The notes under the pieces were generated by a model. It saw only the letters and a list, made by a program, of their open reading frames with translations, had not been told where the DNA came from and did not search any database. Shown in pieces: positions 54,596-62,913 of a stretch of DNA of 64,000 nt. The DNA is from RGIG1918 sp964570895 (GTDB lineage Bacteria; Cyanobacteriota; Vampirovibrionia; Gastranaerophilales; Gastranaerophilaceae). Position 1 is the stretch's first letter; every line of letters starts with the position of its first letter. Both the position numbers and the translations under genes were made by a program. Where the stretch lies: the NCBI GenBank assembly GCA_964570895.1, contig CAZMZD010000004.1:1-64000 (forward strand), read 5' to 3'.

Positions 54596-54601
54596 TTGCA
54601 T

Positions 54602-55540
54602 ATGGAAAAGAAGTTGGACATAATAACAATCGGCGAAAGTTTAGTGGAGCTTAGTTCAAATACTTCACTTGTTATAAGCGAAAATTTTACAAAATTTTTT
54701 GGCGGAGACACTTTATGCACAGCGGTTTCTGCTCTTAGGTCCGATAACACGGTTGGCTATATTACAAAAATCGGGAATGACCCGTTCGGGGAATATTTGC
54801 TCGACGCGCTCCAGCTTGAAGGGTTGGACACTTCTCAAATCAAGCTTGACAACGGGCAAAATGGCGTTTATTTTATCGGACGAACAAAAGAAAAAAACAC
54901 TCTGCAATATTACAGAAAAAAAACCGCGGCTTCAAAACTAAGCCTTGAAGATATTAATTTCGATTACATAAACTCTGCAAGATTATTTTATGCCACAGGT
55001 TTTGTGCAATCTTTATCTCTAAATTGCTCTGAAGCAATAAGAGAAATTTATTCGTTTGCAAAAGAAAATAACATAATTACTGCTTACGACCCTAATTATT
55101 CGCCGCACGTTTGGGAAGCAGACGAAGCAAGAGAAGCTTTTGAGATGGTGGCTGATAACATTGATATTTTATTTTTAAGAGATGACACAGACGCAAATGC
55201 AATTTTTGAAACAGACTCAATAGACGAAATTATCAAAAAAGTTAGCGATATGGCAATTTCGACGATTGTAATTAAAAAATACAAAAAAGGAATTCATATT
55301 GTTAACGCGGGAAACCGTGAATTTATCGAATATATCCCGATGGAAATTGTTGACGCAACAGGCTGTGACGCTGCATTTAACGGAGCATTTTTATCCGCCA
55401 TGTTAAATGGCGCAACTCCATACGCAGCGGGCAAATACGCGAATGCACTTTCTATGTTGCAAATTCAAAAAGTTGGCGCGGTAAAATCAATTCCTAACAA
55501 AAAAGCTGTGAGAAAATTATACGAGGAAATTTATGGCTAA
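54602..55540 (+). CDS. PfkB-family sugar kinase (KDG kinase-like)
   Basis: 312 aa from the ATG at 54602; a TTG two codons earlier lies in the promoter. ITIGESLVELSS and FGGDTLCTAVSALR are the N-terminal sugar-binding part; the C-terminal signature VDATGCDAAFNGAFLSAML carries the catalytic Asp (DATGCDAAF instead of DTTGAGDAF). It probably phosphorylates a keto- or hexose sugar such as 2-keto-3-deoxygluconate. First gene of a five-gene operon; it overlaps the next by 8 bases. Confidence 0.88.
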   Translation: MEKKLDIITIGESLVELSSNTSLVISENFTKFFGGDTLCTAVSALRSDNTVGYITKIGNDPFGEYLLDALQLEGLDTSQIKLDNGQNGVYFIGRTKEKNTLQYYRKKTAASKLSLEDINFDYINSARLFYATGFVQSLSLNCSEAIREIYSFAKENNIITAYDPNYSPHVWEADEAREAFEMVADNIDILFLRDDTDANAIFETDSIDEIIKKVSDMAISTIVIKKYKKGIHIVNAGNREFIEYIPMEIVDATGCDAAFNGAFLSAMLNGATPYAAGKYANALSMLQIQKVGAVKSIPNKKAVRKLYEEIYG

Positions 55541-56564
55541 ACCTTCAAACGTATTGATTTCAGGCTATATCGGCTTTGATAATTTTGGAGATGACGCAAT
55601 TTTTGCGCTTCTTGTAAATTATTTAAAAAACAAAGGGCTAAAAGTATCTGCTCTAACTTCTAACCCAGCAAAAACTGCGAAAAACTATAATGTAAACACA
55701 TATAAATATAAAGATTTTAAAGAAGTGTTTAATGCAATAAAAAGCACTGATGTCCTTATTTCAGGAGGCGGCAGCTTACTTCAAAATAAAACAAGCGCCG
55801 GAAGTCTTTTATATTATTTAGGAATTATATTTCTTGCAAAATTGCTCAGGAAAAAAGTAATAATTTTTGCGCAAGGAATTGGCCCAATCAAAGGAAAATT
55901 CTTTAATTCGCTTACAAAATCAGTTTTAAAAATGGCAGATTTAGTGACTGTAAGAGATAGAAACTCTCAAAATCTGCTTTTAAAATGGGGCGTTAAATCA
56001 AAAACCATGGTTGACCCTGTGTGGTCACTTGAATTACCGCCATACAACCCAAAAGGTGCAATAGGAATACAATTAAGAGAATGCAAAGGAGCAATGAAAT
56101 ATTCACCTATCGATTTTCTATATTCAATAGGTGACTTTTATCCGGATAAAGAAATTAAAATTTTCTGCCTTCAAAACACTCAAGATTTTGTTTTCGCAAG
56201 GCAATTTTACACTCTTCTTAAAGAAAAATATCCAAATATCAATGCAAAAATTATAACTTACACAAGTTCAGAAAAACTGCTTGAAGAATTTGCGACGCTC
56301 GAAAGGCTTATTGCAATGCGTTTCCACGCCTGCCTTGTGGGGCTTAAAATGGGCGTTAAGGTTCTTCCTCTTTCGTATGATGAAAAAGTTACATCGTTTG
56401 CAAATGAAATGCATTTACCCTATGTCGATTTGTACAAAAAACATGATTTTTATCAACAATTAAACGATTTCTACGCATATAAAGAACCTGAAATTGTTGA
56501 AAGGAAAAGAAAAATCAATTTCGATTGGGAATATTTCGATAGAATTTTAGACAAGGAGATTTAA
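55533..56564 (+). CDS. csaB: Polysaccharide pyruvyl transferase CsaB-like
   Basis: 343 aa. CsaB adds pyruvate ketals to wall polysaccharides, which in Bacillus anchor SLH-domain proteins. VLISGYIGFDNFGDDAIFAL, VLISGGGSLLQNKTSAGSLL and IIFAQGIGPIKGKFF are family landmarks, and RLIAMRFHACLVGLKMGVKV the C-terminal one. Cyanobacteria and Negativicutes use the same system in a diderm envelope, so an SLH-protein attachment role is possible here. It overlaps the kinase gene and is 2 bases from the his fusion. Confidence 0.92.
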   Translation: MAKPSNVLISGYIGFDNFGDDAIFALLVNYLKNKGLKVSALTSNPAKTAKNYNVNTYKYKDFKEVFNAIKSTDVLISGGGSLLQNKTSAGSLLYYLGIIFLAKLLRKKVIIFAQGIGPIKGKFFNSLTKSVLKMADLVTVRDRNSQNLLLKWGVKSKTMVDPVWSLELPPYNPKGAIGIQLRECKGAMKYSPIDFLYSIGDFYPDKEIKIFCLQNTQDFVFARQFYTLLKEKYPNINAKIITYTSSEKLLEEFATLERLIAMRFHACLVGLKMGVKVLPLSYDEKVTSFANEMHLPYVDLYKKHDFYQQLNDFYAYKEPEIVERKRKINFDWEYFDRILDKEI

Positions 56565-56566
56565 TA

Positions 56567-57793
56567 ATGATTATACCAAGCATTGACATAATGAACGGCA
56601 AAGCGGTTCAATTAAAACAAGGAAGCGAAAAAGTTTTAGAAAAAGAAAATGTTTTAGAACTTGCAAAATATTTTTCAAGATTTGGCGAAATTGCCGTGAT
56701 TGACCTTGACGCAGCAATGGGAAAAGGCGACAACGAAGAACTTATTGCAAAAATTTGCAAAATTGCAAAATGCAGAGTAGGCGGCGGCATTAGAAATGTC
56801 GAAAAAGCAAGAAGAATGCTCTCTTTAGGTGCTCACAAAATCATCATTGGAACAGCCGCAGATGAAAATTTCTTGGCAAAACTTCCTAAAGACAGAGTAA
56901 TTGTCGCAATCGATTCAAGAAACGGGAAAATCACAATCAACGGCTGGCAATCAGACACAGAATATTCAACTGAAAGTTATGTAAAAAGATTTGCAAATTT
57001 CTGTTCAGGATTTTTATACACAATTGTTGAAAAAGAAGGTATGTTGCAAGGTACAAATATTGAAGCATACAAAAAAATTCAAGAAGTTACAAACCTTCCA
57101 ATAACAGCAGCCGGCGGAATTACAACGCTCGATGAAATTAAACAGCTTGAAAAACTAAACATTTCATCGCAACTCGGAATGTCAATTTACACAGGAAAAA
57201 TCAAGCTTGAAGAAGCTTTTTGCTCTTGTTTAGATTTTAAAAAACAAAATAACTTAATACCAACAGTTGTGCAAGACATAGACACAAAACAAGTTTTAAT
57301 GCTTGCTTATTCAAACGAAGAAGCAGTTAAAAAAACACTCACAACAGGGCGCGTAACATACTTTAGCCGTTCAAGAAATGAACTTTGGACAAAAGGCGAA
57401 ACCTCCGGAAACACTCAAGAGTTAATCAGCGCAAAGTTTGACTGCGACGGCGATACGATATTATATAAAGTGAAACAAAAAGGCGGAGCTTGCCACTTAG
57501 GCAGATATAGCTGTTTTGAAGACAAAGACTTCACCATAAACGCGCTATACGATGTGATTTTAGACAGAATGAAAACATTGGACGAGGGAAGCTACACTGC
57601 AAAACTCATCAAAAATGATTTCTATCTAAAAAGAAAAATTATGGAAGAAGCCTTTGAAACAGTGAATTTTGAAGAAGGCGACGGGCTTGGCTGGGAAGCT
57701 GCTGACCTTATTTATCACTTGATGGTTTTCCTTGCAAAAAATGACACTAAATGGCAAGATATAATAAACAATTTATCATCAAGGACAAAATAA
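56567..57793 (+). CDS. hisA-hisIE: HisA-HisI-HisE fusion (histidine biosynthesis)
   Basis: 408 aa with three enzymes in one chain. HisA isomerase at about 1-228 (MIIPSIDIMNGKAVQLKQGS with Asp7; VGGGIRN; ITAAGGITTLDEI). HisI cyclohydrolase at about 230-323 (DCDGD, 292-296; GGACHLGRYSCF). HisE pyrophosphatase at about 324-408 (KIMEEAFETV; AADLIYHLMVFL). They act at steps 2, 3 and 4. The second HisA catalytic acid, normally Asp in a DG pair, appears as Glu157 (EKEGMLQGTN). GGAG precedes the ATG. hisD follows after 1 base. Confidence 0.93.
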   Translation: MIIPSIDIMNGKAVQLKQGSEKVLEKENVLELAKYFSRFGEIAVIDLDAAMGKGDNEELIAKICKIAKCRVGGGIRNVEKARRMLSLGAHKIIIGTAADENFLAKLPKDRVIVAIDSRNGKITINGWQSDTEYSTESYVKRFANFCSGFLYTIVEKEGMLQGTNIEAYKKIQEVTNLPITAAGGITTLDEIKQLEKLNISSQLGMSIYTGKIKLEEAFCSCLDFKKQNNLIPTVVQDIDTKQVLMLAYSNEEAVKKTLTTGRVTYFSRSRNELWTKGETSGNTQELISAKFDCDGDTILYKVKQKGGACHLGRYSCFEDKDFTINALYDVILDRMKTLDEGSYTAKLIKNDFYLKRKIMEEAFETVNFEEGDGLGWEAADLIYHLMVFLAKNDTKWQDIINNLSSRTK

Positions 57794-57794
57794 G

Positions 57795-59054
57795 ATGAAA
57801 ATTTTAGATAAATATAATACAGAGGAATTTTTAAAAGATATTGAATATGAAAACATCGCCTCTGTTCAAGAAATAATTGATGAAATTAAAAAAGAAGGCG
57901 ACAGCGCTATTATCAAATATTCTAAAATGTTTGACAGGGTTCCGGTTGAATGTGTGAATTCTTTTGAAGTTTCAAAAGAAGAAATAGAAGCAGCGCTAAA
58001 TTCAATTGATAAAAAAACTCTTGAAGCAATTAAATATGCAATTAAAAATATTGAAGAATTTGCCCGTGCGCAAGTAAATTCCATTCAACAAATGGAAATG
58101 AATGTCGAAAATTCAGTTTTAGGGCAAAGAATTGCGCCTATTGAAAGAGTTTTATGTTACGCCCCAGGGGGGAATTACCCGCTCCCGTCATCAGCATGCA
58201 TGACAATTGTTCCTGCGCGAGTTGCAGGAGTTAAAGAAGTTATTTTAACCTCGCCTAACATTAAGCCTGAAACAATCGTTGCTGCTCATCTTTCAGGGGC
58301 AGACAGAATATTTAGACTTGGCGGAATTCAAGCTATCGGCGCTTTTGCATATGGCACAAAAACAATCCCCGCTGTTGATAAAATTGTTGGCCCCGGGAAC
58401 AAATATGTGACCGCCGCTAAAAAATATGTTTACGGAAAAGTGGACATTGATTTTCTTGCAGGTCCATCCGAGGTTTTAATTGTCGCAGATGAAAGTGCAA
58501 ACGCAAAATTTATCGCAGCAGATATGTTGGCGCAAGCAGAACACGACAAAGACGCCCGTGCATACTTAGTTTCGACCTCAAGAACACTTATTGATAAAGT
58601 GCAAGAAGAAGCGGAAAAAATGCTCGAAACTTTGGAAACCAAAGATGTTGCGCAATATGCATACGAAAAATCCATTGCAATTGTTGTGGATAGCATTGAA
58701 GAAGCAATTGAACTTGCAAACAAAAGAGCGCCCGAACATTTAGAATTACAATTTAAAGGTGCGCAAGAGCGCCAAAAAGAATTTAAAAACTTTGGCTCGC
58801 TTTTCATAGGCGAACATTGCGCAGAAGTTTTTGGGGATTATTGTTCCGGAACAAATCACGTGCTTCCAACAAACAAAGTCGCAAGATATAGAGGCGGTTT
58901 ATCCGTTTTTGATTTCATAAAAATTCAAACTTATCAAAATATTGATGAAAATTACGCAAAAAAATTATCAAAATATTCATCTATTTTGGCAAACGCCGAA
59001 GGGCTTATGGCACACAAACTTGCAAGCGATTTAAGAGGACAAAATGGCATTTAG
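57795..59054 (+). CDS. hisD: Histidinol dehydrogenase
   Basis: 419 aa zinc enzyme for the last two oxidations of histidine synthesis. YAPGGNYPLPSSACMTIVPA, KIVGPGNKYVTAAKKYVYG and FLAGPSEVLIVADESANAKF are signatures; the catalytic HAPEHLE box reads KRAPEHLELQ, so its first His is replaced by Arg. The zinc-site His in SGTNHVLPT is present. Translation is likely coupled to the preceding fusion, and the acyltransferase gene overlaps its end by 11 bases. Confidence 0.95.
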   Translation: MKILDKYNTEEFLKDIEYENIASVQEIIDEIKKEGDSAIIKYSKMFDRVPVECVNSFEVSKEEIEAALNSIDKKTLEAIKYAIKNIEEFARAQVNSIQQMEMNVENSVLGQRIAPIERVLCYAPGGNYPLPSSACMTIVPARVAGVKEVILTSPNIKPETIVAAHLSGADRIFRLGGIQAIGAFAYGTKTIPAVDKIVGPGNKYVTAAKKYVYGKVDIDFLAGPSEVLIVADESANAKFIAADMLAQAEHDKDARAYLVSTSRTLIDKVQEEAEKMLETLETKDVAQYAYEKSIAIVVDSIEEAIELANKRAPEHLELQFKGAQERQKEFKNFGSLFIGEHCAEVFGDYCSGTNHVLPTNKVARYRGGLSVFDFIKIQTYQNIDENYAKKLSKYSSILANAEGLMAHKLASDLRGQNGI

Positions 59055-59712
59055 AATAAAATTTATATCAAAAGACACTCAAACAAAAATACTATCCGCG
59101 CTTTTAAGCGGGCTTTATCGTTTTAAAAAGCATTTTTTCAGATGTAAAAACATCAATTTTCCAAAAGATATGCCTGTGATTGTGGCACTTTGGCATGAAC
59201 ATCAATGCGGAATTTACGGCTTCATAAAAGAAGGCGACATTGCAATTATGGTTTCAAAGTCAAGAGATGGCGAAATGATTGCGGCAGCAAGCGAAGCTGT
59301 TGGGCTTAAAACCGTTAGAGGTTCTTACGCAAGAGGAGGCGCAGGCGCAGCATTGAAATTTATTGAAATGTTGAATGAAGGCAACAATGTGGCAATCACA
59401 ATTGATGGGCCTCGCGGGCCAAAAAGAGTTGTTAAAAAAGGCGCAATCGAAATTGCAAAACTTTCAGGGCGCCCAATTGTGCCATATGTTTGGTATAGCG
59501 ACTCAAAAGGTTTATTAAAATTCAATTCATGGGACGAAATGCGCTTCCCGCTAACAGGAATACAAACAGTTGGGTTGTATGGCGACCCGATTTATGTCGA
59601 TAAAGAAGCAGGCCCGGAAGAAATAGAACTTATTCGCCAAAAAGTTGAAAACGAACTCAAATTGCTTTATGAAAAAATAAAAAGGGATTATAAAAAGCTT
59701 CTAAAGGAATAA
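59044..59712 (+). CDS. DUF374 lysophospholipid acyltransferase-family protein
   Basis: 222 aa. ALWHEHQCGIYGFIK and GNNVAITIDGPRGPKRVVKKG are the DUF374 landmarks; the WHEHQ box corresponds to the HxxxxD region of acyltransferases. These proteins sit at the membrane and are linked to lipid A or lysophospholipid acylation. The N-terminus (KILSALLSGLYRFKKHF) may be an amphipathic anchor. Last gene of the operon, next to the polysaccharide gene csaB, in keeping with an envelope role. Confidence 0.87.
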   Translation: MAFRIKFISKDTQTKILSALLSGLYRFKKHFFRCKNINFPKDMPVIVALWHEHQCGIYGFIKEGDIAIMVSKSRDGEMIAAASEAVGLKTVRGSYARGGAGAALKFIEMLNEGNNVAITIDGPRGPKRVVKKGAIEIAKLSGRPIVPYVWYSDSKGLLKFNSWDEMRFPLTGIQTVGLYGDPIYVDKEAGPEEIELIRQKVENELKLLYEKIKRDYKKLLKE

Positions 59713-60687
59713 AATCGCCCATTGAGCTCTCATTGCAAGCTTTTATAAAAGCGGTAGGGCGTGTTTATACGCACCGCATAGGTATTGAAAATCCGCAGAA
59801 TTGTTTTAGTTTGTCAGGCAATGCCTGAGCTACGGGCTTATATATTTTAGTTGTAATGTAGAAAAAATACGTCATGCTGAACTTATTTCAGCATCTTACC
59901 GATAATGTGGCACAGCATTAATTTTGTTCATTTCATTTTTCTTTCTTTTCCTTGCGGCGAATGAGCGAAAAAGAAAGAAAATGAAGAAAGACAAAAAACA
60001 ATGTTTTGTTTCGAAGCTTGCAAGATCCTGAAATAAATTCAGCATGACGTCTAAATGTTATGTTGTTGAGGTAAAACCCCAACCTACGGGTTCACACTAA
60101 AGACTCGCTTGAAAATTTTTGCAAAAAACAAATTTTGCTAAAATTCGCTCGTGGGGTACGGTTTCGCACAAGCCCGCCAGCTTCTTGAATTTCTTCCACG
60201 CTCGCAGACACCGCTTTCACGGCTTTGCCGTTTCCGCTTTTTCTGCTCGCAATCCGAACTCGCTCACACTTCGTGTTTGACTCCGTTCGTACAGAAATTC
60301 GCTCCTCGTTTGCCGTGCATGTGCTCACACTTCTGGCTTGCTTGAAAATCTAAGCAAAGCTTGATTTTCCTACGCAATCTGCGCATACTTTATTCGTAAT
60401 TGCTCGCAAAGCTCGCAAACGACTAAAGCAACCATAGACTCGCTCGCTCTCGCTAAGCGCAGTCGCGCTAAAGAAAAACCTTCTTTTGGAGAACGGCTAC
60501 GCTCTGTCTGCCAATGCTCAACGCATTGCCATCACGAGCTTGCACACTGAAGACTCGCTTGAAAATTTTTGCAAAAAACAAATTTTGCTAAAAATTTTCT
60601 GCGCTCGTATTAAGATTGTATAAGGATTTCTTAATTTCGTATTTTTTTAGTTTATAATCTGAACAACTAGTTAAATTGGAATGAAAA
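59713..60687. other. Gene-free, repeat-rich region
   Basis: No credible gene. 59755-59835 has GTTTATACGCACC and GTCAGGCAATGCCTGAGCTAC; 59873-60060 has CATGCTGAACTTATTTCAGC and its inverse near 60025; ACTCGCTTGAAAATTTTTGC occurs at about 60103 and again at about 60550, so the region is internally duplicated; 60307-60433 is the inverted partner of 958-1085. GC is higher than in the genes. Frames at 60092-60345 are shadows of repeat DNA. Confidence 0.6.
60307..60433 (-). repeat. Long dispersed repeat, right copy (inverted relative to 958-1085)
   Basis: The minus strand here reads like plus-strand 958-1085, including GGAAAATCAAGCTTTGCTTA and AGATTTTCAAGCAAGCCAGA. Few differences are visible, mostly in the AGCATTAGCGAG/AGCTTTGCGAG stretch. 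No gene is encoded. Confidence 0.85.
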
Positions 60688-60996
60688 ATGCAAGCAGTTA
60701 TTAATGAAAAAATTAATTTAAATGTTGTTGATGGAATTGGCGCTTTAATCGAAAGATTAGAAACAGCTGATAATGTTGCAAAAAGCGCAATTGAAAATAA
60801 AATCGTTGCAATGGGCGAAAAGGTTGTTGAATATTTAGCAGACGCTCTTCCAACTCTTCAAGGCGTTAAAAGAGGGGTTGTTGCGATGAGCCTAATCAGA
60901 ATTGGCGAAGATGCACTTTATGCACTTCAAAGAAGAGCTGAAGAAAATGCTGAAACAGCTTGGATTTATAACTACTTAATTTCAGAAATTAGATAA
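60688..60996 (+). CDS. HEAT-repeat-like small protein
   Basis: 102 aa, helical. IGALIERLETADNVAKSAIE, VVEYLADALPTLQGVKRGV and RIGEDALYALQRRAEENAET look like three short HEAT/ARM-type helical pairs, which usually mediate protein contacts. No catalytic motif. TATAAT at about 60653 and a GGAA-type site before the ATG support expression; a terminator follows at 61015-61046. Function unknown. Confidence 0.75.
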   Translation: MQAVINEKINLNVVDGIGALIERLETADNVAKSAIENKIVAMGEKVVEYLADALPTLQGVKRGVVAMSLIRIGEDALYALQRRAEENAETAWIYNYLISEIR

Positions 60997-61014
60997 TTCT
61001 AAAATACATTCTAT

Positions 61015-61046
61015 AAAAGCTACGTCTTATGGCGTAGCTTTTTTAT
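61015..61046 (+). terminator. Terminator after the HEAT-like gene
   Basis: AAAGCTACG and CGTAGCTTTTTT form a stem around TCTTATGG, followed by a T run on the plus strand. Confidence 0.9.
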
Positions 61047-61185
61047 TACCAAAATCACGCTAATTCCTCAAAAAACCAACTAAAGATGTATCATCTGCCA
61101 ACTTTCGTACAATTGCCGCAAATCAGGCAAAAAGATATAATTAAGACACAACGAAGGAATGACATTATATTTAAAGGTGACAATT

Positions 61186-61527
61186 TTGACTATTCTTATC
61201 AAATTAGAAGATGATTTGCGCATTTTCGACTTCACAAACGACGAAATAACAGAAGAAAATGTTGAATATATGACAAGATACATCGAAACAATGCCAAAAA
61301 TGTTTAAATGTCGCTATGCGGTTAATTTTGCAAAAATCAAAAAAGTTTGCGCCAAATTTTATGAATTCTTAAGAAAATTCCGCACTATGATATGCTCTCT
61401 AAACGCAGATTTGCTCACATACTTTATGCTTTCAGGAATTGTAAATCATATTCCCGTTTACCTTTCGGAAGGCGATTTAATAGACAACAGAAGGCAAGTT
61501 GTTAAAAGAAATTTTTATATAGTATAA
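61186..61527 (+). CDS. STAS-like small protein, unknown function
   Basis: 113 aa if translation starts at the TTG at 61186, which has AAAGGTG six bases upstream; ATG 61159 and GTG 61177 are alternatives. TILIKLEDDLRIFDFTN and the ending SGIVNHIPVYLSEGDLIDNR resemble the first and last strands of STAS (anti-anti-sigma) domains, but the conserved Ser/Thr phosphosite segment is not obvious. A downstream imperfect stem (CCGCTCCCGC with GCAGGGGCGG, then TTATTTT) may be its terminator. Confidence 0.6.
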   Translation: MTILIKLEDDLRIFDFTNDEITEENVEYMTRYIETMPKMFKCRYAVNFAKIKKVCAKFYEFLRKFRTMICSLNADLLTYFMLSGIVNHIPVYLSEGDLIDNRRQVVKRNFYIV

Positions 61528-61693
61528 AACCAATATAAAATAACGTAGGATAACACAAAATTGATTTTCCGCTCCCGCAAAACCAAGCAGGGGCGGTTAT
61601 TTTATGCGAAGAAAAATATTAAAAAATTCGCTTTACTCGCTTAATTTTTGTAATAAAATTAATAATGTAGATTTACACATAAAGGAGTAAAAA

Positions 61694-62698
61694 ATGGTAA
61701 ATGTAGCAATCAACGGTTTTGGTAGAATTGGCCGCAACACTCTTCGCGCAGCTATCAAACAAGGTATTTATGACAAAATTAATTATGTTGCAATTAATGA
61801 CCCAGGTTTGACACCTGCAAACGCAGCACACGTATTCAAATATGACTCAGTTATGGGCAAATTTGATGGTACAGTTGAAGTTGCTGAAGACGGTCTTGTA
61901 ATCAACGGCAAAAAAATTAAATTCTATGCTGAAAAAGACCCTGCAAATCTTCCTTGGAAAGAATTGAATGTAGACGTTGTTATTGAATCAACAGGTTTCT
62001 ACACAGATGCAACTAAAGCAGCTGCTCATATCACAGCTGGTGCTAAAAAAGTTATCATTTCTGCACCTGCTAAAAACGAAGACAAAACAATCGTTTTAGG
62101 CGTTAACGAAAATGAATACGACCCAGCTAAACACAATGTAATTTCAATGGCTTCTTGCACAACTAACTGCTTAGCTCCTGTTGCAAAAGTTCTTGATGAA
62201 AAATTCGGCATTGTTAAAGGTTTAATGACAACAGTTCACTCTTACACAGGTGACCAAAGAATTCTTGACGCTGGCCACAAAGACCCAAGAAGAGCTAGAG
62301 CTGGTGCTCTTAACATCGTTCCTACAACAACAGGTGCTGCAAGAGCCGTTGCATTAGTATTACCTCAATTACAAGGTAAATTAAACGGTTTTGCAATGCG
62401 TGTTCCAACTCCAGACGTATCAGTTGTTGACGTTGTAGTTGAAACTGAAAAACCTGTTACAGCTGAAGCTGTTAATGCAGCATTGAAAGAAGCAGCTGAT
62501 GGTCATGTATTATGCTACAGCGAAGAACCACTTGTTTCTTCAGACTTCATCGGTTCTTCACAATCTTCAACTGTTGACGCAGCACTCACAATGACAATGG
62601 GCGACAACATGGTTAAAGTTGTTTCTTGGTATGATAACGAAATGGGTTATTCTACAAGATTAGCTGAAACTACATTAATGGTTGCTTCAAAACTATAA
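61694..62698 (+). CDS. gap: Glyceraldehyde-3-phosphate dehydrogenase
   Basis: 334 aa glycolytic enzyme. NVAINGFGRIGRNTLRAA is the NAD loop, SMASCTTNCLAPVAKVL carries nucleophile Cys155, and WYDNEMGYSTRL is the C-terminal signature. Asp36 in INDPGLT suggests NAD rather than NADP preference. GGAG sits before the ATG and a strong terminator follows at 62732-62771, as expected for a highly expressed single gene. Confidence 0.98.
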   Translation: MVNVAINGFGRIGRNTLRAAIKQGIYDKINYVAINDPGLTPANAAHVFKYDSVMGKFDGTVEVAEDGLVINGKKIKFYAEKDPANLPWKELNVDVVIESTGFYTDATKAAAHITAGAKKVIISAPAKNEDKTIVLGVNENEYDPAKHNVISMASCTTNCLAPVAKVLDEKFGIVKGLMTTVHSYTGDQRILDAGHKDPRRARAGALNIVPTTTGAARAVALVLPQLQGKLNGFAMRVPTPDVSVVDVVVETEKPVTAEAVNAALKEAADGHVLCYSEEPLVSSDFIGSSQSSTVDAALTMTMGDNMVKVVSWYDNEMGYSTRLAETTLMVASKL

Positions 62699-62731
62699 TT
62701 GAGTTTACCCGATAGGGTTCACAAAATATTT

Positions 62732-62771
62732 TGACAAATAAGCCTTCTGCTTATGCAGGGGGCTTATTTGT
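62732..62771 (+). terminator. Terminator of gap
   Basis: ACAAATAAGCC and GGCTTATTTGT pair perfectly over 11 bases around a TCTGCTTATGCAGG-type loop, followed by TATTTATAT. Confidence 0.85.
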
Positions 62772-62913
62772 TATTTATATATTTTAATATTTGCGCGAAA
62801 TGAAGGGCATGGCGTTTCATTTTTGTTTTTCGTTACATTTATTCATATTAAGGCAATTTTTAATATTTCCACGACTTTACATGGGCACGAAGTAAAGGTT
62901 AAGGAAAATAATT

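Noticed and set aside
60092..60345. Cysteine-rich frames on both strands
   Set aside because: They read through the long dispersed repeat and lack ribosome sites or recognisable domains.
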